The notes: a model not told the origin generated them from the sequence alone. Counted from the first letter of the stretch, positions 8,640 through 17,229 are shown. The stretch: DNA of 43,596 bases from Syntrophomonadaceae bacterium (GCA_007119615.1 SKPH01000021.1:1-43596); one strand, 5' to 3'. A program made the numbers and translations.

Positions 8640-9953
8640 GTGTATTTACATCCGGCCCCCCTGGGCCCGATAGCCCGGGACCTATCCAGTGGAGCACTTG
8701 ATCTGAAAGAATACATTAATGCCGTCTGCGATCGTCTTGATAAGTATGATTCAGAGATTGAGTCTTTTTTACCTGAAGAAAACAGGCGTAAGCGGCTTCT
8801 TGAAGAAGCAGATTCATTACAGAGGTTATATCCCAAGCCGGAAAACCGGCTTTCGCTTTATGGTGTGCTGATCGGAATTAAAGATGTCTATCAGGTTGAT
8901 GGGTTTCCAACCAGGGCCGGATCAAATCTCGACCCTGATGTTCTCGCAGGCCCCGAGGCGGATTGTGTTAGGCTTCTGCGTCAGGCCGGGGCACTGGTTC
9001 TCGGTAAAACAGTAACCACGGAATTTGCCTACTTTGAACCGGGACCGACCCGAAATCCTCATAATCTGGATCACACTCCGGGCGGTTCCAGCAGTGGTTC
9101 TGCCGCCGCTGTTGCTGCCGGTTTTAGCCCTCTAACCCTGGGGACACAGACCATCGGTTCAGTTAACCGTCCCGCCGCTTTTTGCGGTGTCGTCGGTTTT
9201 AAACCGAGTTTTAATCGTATTCCAACAGGCGGGTTGTTATATTTTTCCCGCTCGGCTGATCACGTAGGCTGTTTTACACAGGATGTGGAAGGGATGATGT
9301 TGGCAGCCGGAATTTTGTGCCGTGGATGGCATGACATAAGTGTAAACTATAAACCGGTTTTAGGTATTCCCAAGGGCAAATATCTGGAACAGGCTTCAAG
9401 GGAAGGGCTTACGTCATTTGATAAACAGTTGGACAGGCTGCGCAATGCAGGGTATTCTGTCAAAGAAGTAAACGCCCTCGACGATATTGAAACCATTAGT
9501 TCTTGGCACCGTAAGCTGATCTCGGCTGAAATGGCTCTTGAGCATGAGCAACTTTACTCCAGGTTCGCAGACCTTTACCGCCCGCGGACCGTGGAAATAA
9601 TCGAAGAAGGTAAATTAGTTCCGGACAGCGAGCTGGAAGAAGCCCGCAACCGGCAGATAGAACTTCGGGAAAAGCTGGAAACGCTGATGCGTGAATCGGG
9701 TATAGACCTCTGGATTACCCCGGCTGCGCCCGGATCGGCACCGGAAGGGATTGATGCTACCGGAAATCCGGCTATGAATCTGCCCTGGACTAATTCCGGC
9801 CTTCCTTCAGTTTCATTTCCATCCGGCCGTGCTGAAAACGGCCTCCCACTTGGGTTGCAGTTAGTTGGGCCTTTTATGGGTGATGAACTGCTTTTATCCT
9901 GGGCTGATGATCTGGCCGATCTGTTTGAAGAGTTTAAGGCTTATAACCTCTGA
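8640..9953 (+). CDS. Amidase-signature family hydrolase
   Basis: This 437-residue protein belongs to the amidase signature family (Ser-cisSer-Lys triad), which hydrolyses amide bonds or, in GatA, transfers ammonia. The catalytic Lys81 lies in GIKDVY, the glycine/serine-rich block GGSSSGSAAAVAAG begins at 148, and the likely nucleophile Ser174 is in GTQTIGSVNRPAA. The usual D-T/I-G-G-S-I-R version is altered to Q-T-I-G-S-V-N-R. The C-terminus GLPLGLQLVGPFMGDELLL is typical. There are no gatB or gatC neighbours, so it is probably a catabolic or biosynthetic amidase rather than GatA. It begins with GTG, 8 bases after AAGGAGG. Its end overlaps the convergent gene by 13 bases. Confidence 0.85.
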   Translation: MYLHPAPLGPIARDLSSGALDLKEYINAVCDRLDKYDSEIESFLPEENRRKRLLEEADSLQRLYPKPENRLSLYGVLIGIKDVYQVDGFPTRAGSNLDPDVLAGPEADCVRLLRQAGALVLGKTVTTEFAYFEPGPTRNPHNLDHTPGGSSSGSAAAVAAGFSPLTLGTQTIGSVNRPAAFCGVVGFKPSFNRIPTGGLLYFSRSADHVGCFTQDVEGMMLAAGILCRGWHDISVNYKPVLGIPKGKYLEQASREGLTSFDKQLDRLRNAGYSVKEVNALDDIETISSWHRKLISAEMALEHEQLYSRFADLYRPRTVEIIEEGKLVPDSELEEARNRQIELREKLETLMRESGIDLWITPAAPGSAPEGIDATGNPAMNLPWTNSGLPSVSFPSGRAENGLPLGLQLVGPFMGDELLLSWADDLADLFEEFKAYNL

Positions 9954-10405
9954 GTCGTCTCTGGAGTGAAATAATCAAATAGAGAGGCGGCTAACCTTGT
10001 AATCAATATGGCCAGAAAAGTTCTGGTTCCCAACAGGATTAGTGGGTTGGCGCCAAAAACTGCTAATATAAAGGTATCTTCGACTATAGAATGCGAGATG
10101 CTAAGGAAAATTCCAATCAAAAGAAGATCTCTTTTTTTAAGGTATCCTTCCCTGGCATAGTCGATGATCAATGCCGAGCCAAGGACGATTCCGAAGAACA
10201 TTCCCGCCAGCAGGGGGAAGGCTGCTTCCTGGGGCAGGGTTAAAAATTGCAGGGCTCCTTTAACTCTTCCTGTGATTTTTTCGATTAACCTGTAATGTCT
10301 GGCGATTTCAATCAGGATCAGGACCGGTACCAACAGCAAAGCCAGGCGGGCGATACTGAGCAGGGTGTTGAAAATTGTTTCAGTAAGAAGGTAAACTATT
10401 TCCAT
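9941..10405 (-). CDS. Gate (nucleoside recognition) domain membrane protein, subunit 2
   Basis: This 154-residue membrane protein has about four hydrophobic segments and resembles one Gate/nucleoside-recognition domain, the half-transporter fold also seen in SpmA/SpmB and in the FeoB membrane domain. The segment ISHSIVEDT in the second half aligns with ICHELPVET in the upstream partner, which suggests the two are paralogues forming a heteromer. It lies four bases after the partner gene and is cotranscribed with it. The substrate is unknown. Proximity to a FetAB-like metal exporter is suggestive only. Confidence 0.65.
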   Translation of the reverse strand: MEIVYLLTETIFNTLLSIARLALLLVPVLILIEIARHYRLIEKITGRVKGALQFLTLPQEAAFPLLAGMFFGIVLGSALIIDYAREGYLKKRDLLLIGIFLSISHSIVEDTFILAVFGANPLILLGTRTFLAILITRLAASLFDYFTPETTQRL

Positions 10406-10409
10406 TTTG

Positions 10410-10850
10410 CTACCCTCCCAGCGCCAGGCTATAAATTAAATTCAGGATCAGGCCCGCACCCAGTGCAGTAAATAGACGTAGAGCTGCCGATACGGGTATG
10501 CGCAGTCCGGTGTAACTGCAAACAACTGTCTCTACAGGTAGCTCGTGACAGATTCCGATCATTACCGCCAGAATAGTAATCTGCTGAGAGCTCAGGGACA
10601 GTGTCGTTATCACTCCCAGCGCCGCGTAAAAATTGACTAAGAAACTGAGCAGTAAAGCGATGGTTGCTTCTCCGGGCAGGCCGAATAAAGCCATGGCGGG
10701 GGTAAAGAAACCGGCAATTGATTCTATAATGCCGTAATAATCGAGGATGGCAACCAGGCACGAAACAGGCACAATTATTCTAGTCAGGAGCCATAACAGG
10801 TGCATACTTTTTATTAAACCTTTTTTAACCGGTTCTGCTAATGTCGACAT
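10410..10850 (-). CDS. Gate (nucleoside recognition) domain membrane protein, subunit 1
   Basis: This is a membrane protein of about 146 residues with a clear Gate-type pattern: IVPVSCLVAILDYYGII, then FGLPGEATIALLL, then ICHELPVET. Longer starts exist back to 10913. I chose the ATG at 10850 because GGAAGGAAG sits just upstream and the longer form would run into the divergent ABC gene. It partners with the following Gate protein (4-base gap). Both have the size of one half of a typical two-domain Gate transporter, so the pair may be a split version. Confidence 0.65.
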   Translation of the reverse strand: MSTLAEPVKKGLIKSMHLLWLLTRIIVPVSCLVAILDYYGIIESIAGFFTPAMALFGLPGEATIALLLSFLVNFYAALGVITTLSLSSQQITILAVMIGICHELPVETVVCSYTGLRIPVSAALRLFTALGAGLILNLIYSLALGG

Positions 10851-10896
10851 CAAGGTACTTCCTTCCGGCCTGAATTTATTAAAGCGGGGTGATCTA

Positions 10897-11559
10897 TTGC
10901 AAACGGTTTTCACCCTCCGTGATGTTTCTTACGGGAATATTCTTTTCATACCGTCTCTCGATATAGTTGCCGGTTCTCTTTTTGGTATAACCGGAAAAAG
11001 CGGCAGTGGCAAGACTACACTGCTTAAATTACTTAACAACCTGGTTAACTGCGATCGGGGAGAGGTTCTGTATTACGGTAAGAACGTCCTGGTTTACGAA
11101 CCGGTTGAACTGCGGCGCAAAGTGTTGATGATCCCCCAGGCGCCTTATATTTTCCCGGGAACGGTACTGGAAAATATCCGGCTGGCATTTTATTTTAACC
11201 GTAAAGAAGCTCCACCGCAAGATGAAATGGAGGAAATGATGTCTGCTTTTGAAATGGAGGGGATGCTCAACAGGGATACATCGAATCTATCGGGGGGAGA
11301 AAAACAGCGCCTGGCGCTGGTCCGCGTGCTGCTTCTTGAGCCTGAAACATTGCTTCTGGATGAACCGACGGCAGCCCTGGATGAAGATAACGCCACAACA
11401 GTTGTGACATATCTTGCCAGGTGGGTTAGAAAACCCGGGAAGTCTGTCGTTATGATATCACATGCCGGAAGCCTGGTTAGCGATTACGCCGGTACAATCC
11501 TTGATTTGTCAGGCGGTCGAATTAGCAGCCTAAAAGAAAGAAGGGGCGCTAATGTCTGA
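10897..11559 (+). CDS. fetA: FetA/YbbL-like ABC ATPase
   Basis: This 220-residue ATPase has Walker A GKSGSGKTT at 33-41, the signature LSGGEKQRLA in the middle and Walker B TLLLDEPTAALD. It overlaps by eight bases the gene for a FetB/YbbM-type permease, so it belongs to the FetAB exporter family, linked in E. coli to iron efflux and peroxide resistance. Upstream in-frame codons reach 10747, but that extension has no ABC homology and overlaps the divergent gene. TTG at 10897 with GGGGTGAT upstream is the better start. Metal specificity is inferred from the family. Confidence 0.8.
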   Translation: MQTVFTLRDVSYGNILFIPSLDIVAGSLFGITGKSGSGKTTLLKLLNNLVNCDRGEVLYYGKNVLVYEPVELRRKVLMIPQAPYIFPGTVLENIRLAFYFNRKEAPPQDEMEEMMSAFEMEGMLNRDTSNLSGGEKQRLALVRVLLLEPETLLLDEPTAALDEDNATTVVTYLARWVRKPGKSVVMISHAGSLVSDYAGTILDLSGGRISSLKERRGANV

Positions 11560-12340
11560 TCTACTGACGATCGAGTTGTGGCGGCTTGCAGCTTCGTATC
11601 TCTTTCTGATTCTACTGCTGGTGATGTCCCTGCTGCTCAAGCTTGGGCGAGGCAGAGAATTTTTTGTAGCCACAGTGCGCATGACTCTGCAGCTAGTCCT
11701 GGCCGGCTATATCCTTGAAATGGTATTCAGGCAGCAGCACGTTCTGGTTACCCTGGCGATCTTACTTTTTATGCAGGTCTTTGCCCTGGTGACCATATTT
11801 GGCAGGGTTAAAGGGAAAATCGGGCCCCGTCTGAAAAGGGTAGTCAGCTTAGCTCTTTTTGTTGGGACATCTTTGCCGCTTGCCTACTTTATGCTCGTAG
11901 TCATTGCTGCCGATCCCTGGTATGAACCGCGCTTTTTTATCCCGATCGCGGGAATGACCGTTGGCAACTCAATGACCGGAATAACTCTGGGAGCAGAAAG
12001 ATTGGCCCGGGTTTTTCAAACTACCCGGGCGCGTATTGAAGAATCACTTATGCTTGGGGCCACACCGCAGATGGCAGTGAGTGAATTTCTCAGCGATACG
12101 TTCAATGCGGCTATAATCCCAACCGTAAACTCGATGCTCGGAATGGGGATTATTTTCATTCCGGGGATGATGACGGGACAAATCCTTGCCGGCGCATCTC
12201 CTGTTGATGCAATAAAATATCAAATAGTGATCATGATGGGTATCCTGGGCAGCGTGGCATTTGCTGTCTTTATAATCATTCAACTCGGGTACAGGACTTT
12301 CTTTAACGAAAGAGCCCAGTTGATCAACAATCAGGATTGA
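11552..12340 (+). CDS. fetB: FetB/YbbM-like ABC permease (UPF0014)
   Basis: This 262-residue integral membrane protein with about six or seven hydrophobic segments is the permease partner of the preceding ATPase (8-base overlap, same operon). Recognisable family blocks are GMTVGNSMTGITLGAERL and LMLGATPQMA, and PGMMTGQILAGASPVDAIKYQIVI is the typical C-terminal block of UPF0014 (read here in overlapping pieces). Members export iron or other metals. The stop abuts the stop of the convergent protease gene. Confidence 0.82.
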   Translation: MSDLLTIELWRLAASYLFLILLLVMSLLLKLGRGREFFVATVRMTLQLVLAGYILEMVFRQQHVLVTLAILLFMQVFALVTIFGRVKGKIGPRLKRVVSLALFVGTSLPLAYFMLVVIAADPWYEPRFFIPIAGMTVGNSMTGITLGAERLARVFQTTRARIEESLMLGATPQMAVSEFLSDTFNAAIIPTVNSMLGMGIIFIPGMMTGQILAGASPVDAIKYQIVIMMGILGSVAFAVFIIIQLGYRTFFNERAQLINNQD

Positions 12341-13459
12341 TCATTTCGAATCCAGGGCGATATGCATTTTCATATAACGCATCATATCGGTCCTGCTGAG
12401 CAGGCCGACGAGTTTATCATTTTCCATGACCAGGGCCCGGCCGGCATCCAGTTCGGCCATCTTCTTCATTACATCGGCGGCATCGGCATCAGGTTTAAGC
12501 ACGAGGGTATCTTTCAGGGGAGTTAAAATGCCATGCACTTTGGTTTCAGACCATTTTTCGCGCGGGATATCTTTCATGTTTCGGAGGCTCACCAGTCCGT
12601 GGATAGTCGAGCCGTAAACAACCGGGAAAGCTCCGAATTTATGGTGCAGAAAGTGGTCAGCCAGTTCATCCAGGGTGGCATCCGGAGAAATTGTTTCCAG
12701 GTTAGTACTCATTAGTTCAGAGACCTTCATTCCGGAGAAGGTTTCTTTGTATACAAGTTGTGAATAGCTGGATTGCCCGGCCTGGTAGATCAGCCAACCA
12801 ATAAAGATCAGCCAGAGACCGGACAAATCACCCTGAAAGAAAATAATCATAAAGCCGACTCCCATAACCATGAATGAGAGAACGCTGCCCAAACCGACAG
12901 CAACGCGTGTAGCTGTAACCAGGTTTTTTGTTAACAACCAGGCGATTGAACGAAACAGCCGCCCACCGTCGAGGGGAAAAGCCGGGATCAGGTTGAAAAT
13001 GGCCATGACCAGGTTTATCTGGGCCAACAGTAGAACTGCCTGGCTGATTATCTGCCCCGGGGGCATAAGGTAAAAATATATTAATCCCATTGCCAGCGCA
13101 ATCAGCAGGCTGGTCAGAGGTCCCGCTGCAGTAACCTTGAGCTCTGCGGAAGGGCTGGGCGGCTCAATCTCCATCTGGGACACCCCACCGAAAATAAAGA
13201 GCGTGATTCCTTTAATTGGGATTCCCTCCCTGATGGCTACGAAAGAGTGTCCTAATTCATGAGTTAACACTGAAGCAAAAACCACCAGCGTTGTTAGAAT
13301 ACCGGCGATCCAGTAAGTTTGAGTGCTCAGCCCTTCAACAACTGCGGGAAAATAACCCTGGGCAAGCGAGATGCTTAATAGAAAAAATATGAAGAGCCAG
13401 CTTATATGTATCTCCACAGGTATGCCGCCAATTTGGATCAGGCGTAAGGAAGTTTTCAT
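12341..13459 (-). CDS. Site-2-type membrane zinc metalloprotease (M50) with CBS pair
   Basis: This intramembrane protease (372 residues) is of the SpoIVFB-like M50B group that carries C-terminal CBS domains. The zinc-binding motif HELGH is at 67-71 inside a membrane segment. The third ligand Asp164 lies in FPLDGGR (the NPDG-like motif) at 162-167. Hydrophobic segments cover residues 1-225. Two CBS domains occupy about 248-372 (VSELMSTNLETISPDATL... and VHGILTPLKDTLVLKPDA...), likely sensing nucleotides to control cleavage. AGGAGGG precedes the ATG. The substrate could be an anti-sigma factor or another membrane protein. No sporulation partner (SpoIVFA, BofA) is adjacent, so a sporulation role is not shown. 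Confidence 0.88.
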   Translation of the reverse strand: MKTSLRLIQIGGIPVEIHISWLFIFFLLSISLAQGYFPAVVEGLSTQTYWIAGILTTLVVFASVLTHELGHSFVAIREGIPIKGITLFIFGGVSQMEIEPPSPSAELKVTAAGPLTSLLIALAMGLIYFYLMPPGQIISQAVLLLAQINLVMAIFNLIPAFPLDGGRLFRSIAWLLTKNLVTATRVAVGLGSVLSFMVMGVGFMIIFFQGDLSGLWLIFIGWLIYQAGQSSYSQLVYKETFSGMKVSELMSTNLETISPDATLDELADHFLHHKFGAFPVVYGSTIHGLVSLRNMKDIPREKWSETKVHGILTPLKDTLVLKPDADAADVMKKMAELDAGRALVMENDKLVGLLSRTDMMRYMKMHIALDSK

Positions 13460-13623
13460 AATTGATTTAAACCCTCCTGTTATTTATTGAGTATAATAGT
13501 AAATGTGCGGGAGTCAGAAAACAACATTTAATTGAACTGCTTGACTACTCTTTTATTTGCCATATAAGCCCTGATTCCTGCAGATCCAGTTAGATTAAGT
13601 GTAAAGGTGGGTAATTTATCTCC

Positions 13624-14058
13624 ATGACACCACGTAATATTTTAATATTCATAGCCGTGGATCTGGCTTTCCTGGTTGCGATCCTGCTATTTCTCAGCTA
13701 TTACGGAATGAGTCACCTTTTATTAATGGCTATGGGGTTGGTATTTCTTCTGTTAACCCTGTACGATTTGCAAACGGGTAGTCTCTCCGAATTTTTCTCA
13801 GAATTTCTCGGACTATCCGATCCCGGTGAACTGGGTAAATTGAAGTGGGTTCCTGTTGTTCTTTCTGCATTATTACTGATGCTCAGTGTTCCGATCTTTA
13901 TTGAGCACGGCTTCGTTAATACTGATCAGCGCTGGGCCATGCAGCACGGCCAGTTCATACGTGTGGCCATACCCGCCCTTGCAGGCGGCTTCATTGTTAT
14001 TGCAGTGGCAGTTTGGACTGTTATCTCCGGCAGCAAAAAATCCCGGGGGAAAGAATGA
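13624..14058 (+). CDS. Small multi-pass membrane protein of unknown function
   Basis: This 144-residue protein has four predicted hydrophobic helices (about 6-26, 30-46, 74-92, 113-134), a polar loop at 50-70 and a basic tail (SGSKKSRGKE). I recognise no family. The ATG at 13624 follows a weak site (AAGGTGG, then 14 bases). It stands alone, divergent from the M50 protease, and is followed directly by the long palindrome at 14071-14129. Confidence 0.65.
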   Translation: MTPRNILIFIAVDLAFLVAILLFLSYYGMSHLLLMAMGLVFLLLTLYDLQTGSLSEFFSEFLGLSDPGELGKLKWVPVVLSALLLMLSVPIFIEHGFVNTDQRWAMQHGQFIRVAIPALAGGFIVIAVAVWTVISGSKKSRGKE

Positions 14059-14070
14059 TACAAAATAAAA

Positions 14071-14129
14071 CCGGCAGACCCAATAAGTTAATAAAAGGTG
14101 TCAGACACCTTTTATTAACTTATTGCCGG
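14071..14129. repeat. Long near-perfect palindrome (MITE/REP-like or bidirectional terminator)
   Basis: Two 21-base arms (14082-14102 and 14104-14124) are exactly complementary around a single central A. The centre is GGTGTC-A-GACACC. Outer CCGGC and GCCGG (14071-14075, 14125-14129) extend the pairing past an internal bulge. It sits between the stops of two convergent genes. The perfect symmetry and non-uniform composition look more like a small mobile or REP-type element than a plain terminator, but it could act as a terminator in both directions. Confidence 0.7.
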
Positions 14130-14164
14130 GCAAACAGTCTTATGCCGTTCCGCGATAGCTGCTT

Positions 14165-15289
14165 TTAGCTGCAGGCCTCCAGGGCTAGTATTGTTTCTTC
14201 CCGGACCTCGTTATCCCGATCGTATTTAAGTGATTTTTCCAGGGCGAAAACTGCTTTTGAACCACCAATCTTCCCCAGGGACCAGGCGGCATGAAGCCTG
14301 ATCAGAGAACGGGGATCGTTTTCGAGCAGGCGGGACAGCGGCTTAACGGCGGTTTTATCCCCAATATTTCCAAGTGCGATCACCACATTGCGCTGTAAAG
14401 TAGTTTTGCCTCTCCATCCGGCCGAAGTCAGCCCGATAGTTAGTTCATACTCTCTTCGAGTTAGCTCTAGAAGCGGTATTAAAAGCGGACTGGCAGGGAA
14501 AAAAGGAAAAGCCAGTTCTGATATAGGTGAGCTCACGGGGTCCTGATTATGAGGACAGGCATCCTGGCAGCGATCACAGCCATAGATATGGTTTCCAAAT
14601 GCAGGCCTCATTTCCCGGGGGATAACTCCTGTCGCCTGGGTCAGGTAAGAGAGGCAGCGGTAGGGGTCCATAGTAAAAGGTTTGGCAATTGCCCCGGTTG
14701 GGCATGCACTGCGGCACTGGCCGCATCCGAGACAGGAAGGGGAAACCGCTTCATCGGGCTGGATATCCCTGTCCACCAGTATTGTCCCCAGGGCGGTATA
14801 GGAACCGTAAATCGGATTAATAAGAGTGCAGTTTTCTCCGATCCAGCCCAATCCGGAATTGGCGGCCAATTCCCGCTCCAAAAGCGGGCTGCGATCGGTT
14901 AAAATTCGGTAACTAAATGAAGAAGCGGCCTCAACCCTGATTGCTTCGGCTATCCGGGTAGCTTTATTTTCAACGATATGATGATAATCGATACCCTGAG
15001 CGCAGCGGGCAACCATCCCTTTAGGGCCAATTTCAGTTTCGGGCAAAAGGTGATCGGGCGCAGCATAAGGAACAGCCAGGGTTATTATAGAGCGGCAGCC
15101 GGTCAGCAGATGTTGCGGAGTGATTCTTGAATCCGGATCTGGTTCCTCGAAAGGAGAGATCCGTCCTTCGTCTGCACGGAGTTGCAGTTTCTTATGCATG
15201 TAATAGAGAGGTTCGGCAGTAGTTACGCCGATCTGATCAACTCCGGCCGTGATTGCTATCTCTTTTAGCTTTTCCTTGCCGATCAGCAT
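14165..15289 (-). CDS. queG: Epoxyqueuosine reductase
   Basis: This enzyme does the last step of queuosine tRNA modification, reducing epoxyqueuosine with cobalamin and two [4Fe-4S] clusters (374 residues). The conserved Asp132 in TDRSPLLER is the expected catalytic acid. Cluster cysteines are Cys186, 189, 192, 196 (CLGCGQCRSACP), Cys212, and Cys238, 241, 245 (CDRCQDAC). Residues about 285-374 form HEAT-like repeats that bind tRNA, so this is the long form. GGGAGG precedes the ATG. It appears monocistronic. Confidence 0.92.
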   Translation of the reverse strand: MLIGKEKLKEIAITAGVDQIGVTTAEPLYYMHKKLQLRADEGRISPFEEPDPDSRITPQHLLTGCRSIITLAVPYAAPDHLLPETEIGPKGMVARCAQGIDYHHIVENKATRIAEAIRVEAASSFSYRILTDRSPLLERELAANSGLGWIGENCTLINPIYGSYTALGTILVDRDIQPDEAVSPSCLGCGQCRSACPTGAIAKPFTMDPYRCLSYLTQATGVIPREMRPAFGNHIYGCDRCQDACPHNQDPVSSPISELAFPFFPASPLLIPLLELTRREYELTIGLTSAGWRGKTTLQRNVVIALGNIGDKTAVKPLSRLLENDPRSLIRLHAAWSLGKIGGSKAVFALEKSLKYDRDNEVREETILALEACS

Positions 15290-15641
15290 GCAATGAACCT
15301 CCCGTCAAAGGCATGAAAAGAAAAGGTCTATTTTAAAAGTACTGATTCTACGGTATCATAATAAGGACAATATTGGTAGCTGCGGAGCAATCGTGATCAG
15401 TAAGCCGCAACCTGTAGTCGAAATAATTAAAGCCGCCAGCCTGAGAAATTTTAAAAACAGGAGTCCTTTGAGCGGTGTTGAGTGAAAACCCGGCAGTCGG
15501 TTTAACTGTTCCGGTATTTGGATTTTCGTTCTTCCGGATCTCGATTCCCGGTTGCCGTAGATGAGGTGGAGTATGCAGGATTATGAGCGGTTTAGAAGAA
15601 TATTTGGTTAAGATCATGTACACAGCAAAGGTGGAAACTTT
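15290..15641. other. Intergenic region between queG and the DUF2007 gene
   Basis: About 350 bases between divergent genes. The only long open frame runs on the minus strand through the downstream genes and shows no family resemblance. I see no riboswitch, clear promoter or small gene. A ribosome site (AAAGGTGG) sits at the right end for the next gene. Confidence 0.4.
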
Positions 15642-15875
15642 ATGGTTGAGCATGGATGGGTTGTGCTGGTGGAAGCTGGCAATGATGTGGAAGCAGATAT
15701 AATTAGCGGGTTTTTGCAGGACAAAGGCATTCCGAATAAAAAAGCAGACAGCAGCCCCTACGCCGGGGCGATGCGTGTTATAGGCGGACAGGCTGTAGAA
15801 GTTCAGATCCTGGTTCCTGAACCATTTTTGAAAAAGGCCAAAGAACTTCTGGAAAGTTTTGAAGCAGATTTCTAA
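15642..15875 (+). CDS. DUF2007-family small protein
   Basis: This 77-residue cytoplasmic protein has the pattern of DUF2007 ('putative signal-transducing protein'). It opens with WVVLVEAGNDVEADIISGFL, has the central GIPNKKADS and VIGGQAVEVQILVPE, and a C-terminal helix KKAKELLESF. The family has a small ferredoxin-like alpha/beta fold with no established biochemical role. AAAGGTGG is 7-8 bases upstream of the ATG. The PAP2 gene starts 23 bases downstream and is likely cotranscribed. Confidence 0.75.
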   Translation: MVEHGWVVLVEAGNDVEADIISGFLQDKGIPNKKADSSPYAGAMRVIGGQAVEVQILVPEPFLKKAKELLESFEADF

Positions 15876-15898
15876 CCCAGTCAGCGAGGAGGTTTCAA

Positions 15899-16885
15899 AT
15901 GAAAAAATATCCACCTGTGAAAAAACCTTTTTTTTCAGAAGATCCGGGACGGGAGTTGTTCTGGATTAAGTTTTTACTGGCCGTAACTGTTGTTTCGGCA
16001 GCTATTCTCATTATTGCCTGGCCGCAGACCCGCAGCGTGGAGTTTGTTGCCGCTCTCCAGCAGTGGCGTATCGCTCCTGTGGAAATTATTTTTAGATTTT
16101 TTACTTTTCTCGGGGACGATGAATTTTTCATGATCTTTTTTAGTGTTATGCTCTGGTGTGTCAACAAAACAATCGGCTTTTGGGGCGCCTTTGTTCTTTT
16201 AACTTCGGCAACCTACAGCAACCTGATTAAAGATATATCCATGCTCGAACGCCCTCCGCTGGAAGGGGTGAGCCATCCTGAGGGAAGCTATGCTTTTCCC
16301 AGCGGTCATACCCTGACTGCTGTAACAGTGTGGGGATATCTGGCCGTACGGGTTAAAAATAAATTCTTTTGGATCTGGGTTTTTGCAGCTGTAATTTTAA
16401 TCGGATTTTCGCGTATGGTTCTCGGTTATCACTATTTGGGTGATGTCCTCGGCGGCCTTGCTTTCGGGATTCCATTTTTACTATTTTTCCTTTGGGCAAG
16501 CTCAAAGTTTGCTGAAAAAGGCTGGATCGGGAAATTTGCTACACCGGTGCTACTGGTTTTATCACTGGTAGTTCCGATAATCCTGGCAGCAGTCCTGCCG
16601 GGTTCGGATCCGCCAAAAATTCTTGGTTACCTGGCCGGCGCCTCCTTCGGCTATATCGTCGAAAAGGAAAGAATCAGATCTGTTGTCAGGGGAGCATTTC
16701 CGGCCCAGATTTTAAAAGTTCTCCTGGGGCTGGCGGTTTTATTCGGGATTATTATCGGGCTTGGCGGTTTGCTCCCATCGGCAGTTACACCTCTTGGGTT
16801 CATTCGCTATGCTCTGGGTGGGGTTTGGGTAACCCTGGGAGCCCCTGCCTTGTTTGTATATCTCAGGCTGTCCGTAAAAGAATAA
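15899..16885 (+). CDS. PAP2-family membrane phosphatase
   Basis: This 328-residue integral membrane protein has the three PAP2 phosphatase motifs: K111...R118-P119 (KDISMLERPP), PSGH at 134-137, and SRMVLGYHYLGD with S171, R172, H178 and D182. Such enzymes dephosphorylate lipid phosphates such as undecaprenyl diphosphate or phosphatidylglycerophosphate on the outer face of the membrane. It is longer than minimal PAP2 proteins because of about four extra C-terminal helices (residues 215-325) of unknown role. AGGAGG precedes the ATG. Confidence 0.88.
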   Translation: MKKYPPVKKPFFSEDPGRELFWIKFLLAVTVVSAAILIIAWPQTRSVEFVAALQQWRIAPVEIIFRFFTFLGDDEFFMIFFSVMLWCVNKTIGFWGAFVLLTSATYSNLIKDISMLERPPLEGVSHPEGSYAFPSGHTLTAVTVWGYLAVRVKNKFFWIWVFAAVILIGFSRMVLGYHYLGDVLGGLAFGIPFLLFFLWASSKFAEKGWIGKFATPVLLVLSLVVPIILAAVLPGSDPPKILGYLAGASFGYIVEKERIRSVVRGAFPAQILKVLLGLAVLFGIIIGLGGLLPSAVTPLGFIRYALGGVWVTLGAPALFVYLRLSVKE

Positions 16886-16924
16886 ATAGTTAAAGGGAAC
16901 CGGGAATTAATTAATTAGGGAGTA

Positions 16925-16953
16925 TCGTAATTATATCTAAAATAAGCTATAAT
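16925..16953 (+). promoter_or_regulatory. Candidate sigma-A promoter for the tat cluster
   Basis: An exact TATAAT at 16948-16953 lies 17 bases after a weak -35 (TCGTAA, 16925-16930). It is about 60 bases upstream of the first tatA start, and the upstream gene ends at 16885, so a promoter is expected here. Confidence 0.45.
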
Positions 16954-17016
16954 GATATTCGGCTGTGAAATAAGTACTTAAATAAAAAGGTTTAATAAGA
17001 GATGGAGGTGAAGGTA

Positions 17017-17229
17017 TTGATCGGCAAAATTGGAATGTGGGAAATCATGCTAGTTCTTGCCGTAGCCTTGATAATCTTTGGTCCTGCTAAGCTACCTGAG
17101 CTGGGCCGGTCCATCGGTAATGGTCTGAAAGAATTCAGGAAAGCGACAAAAGATTTGAAAGACAGCATCAGCTTTGATGAAAAAGATAGTATCAGCCTGG
17201 ATGATAACGAGAATGATAAACAGGTCTGA
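17017..17229 (+). CDS. tatA: Twin-arginine translocase subunit TatA (first copy)
   Basis: This is the pore-forming subunit of the Tat pathway, which exports folded, often cofactor-bearing proteins (70 residues from the preferred start). The pattern is IGKIGMWEIML, a single transmembrane helix, then FGPAKLPELGRSIG (hinge and amphipathic helix) and an acidic tail. An ATG at 17002 is in frame, but the ribosome site GGAGGTGA lies just inside it. TTG at 17017 gives correct spacing and aligns with the start of the second copy. It is followed by another tatA and tatC. Confidence 0.88.
   Translation: MIGKIGMWEIMLVLAVALIIFGPAKLPELGRSIGNGLKEFRKATKDLKDSISFDEKDSISLDDNENDKQV

Noticed and set aside
8640-9953. 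Calling the amidase GatA
   Set aside because: There is no gatB or gatC next to it, and the nucleophile block differs from the GatA type.
10747-10896. A 50-codon N-terminal extension of the FetA-like ATPase
   Set aside because: It has no ABC homology, overlaps the divergent Gate gene, and a ribosome site lies just before TTG 10897.
15348-15914. A 188-codon minus-strand gene opposite the DUF2007 gene
   Set aside because: Its composition looks like the antisense of a real gene, and DUF2007 on the other strand is recognisable with a proper ribosome site.
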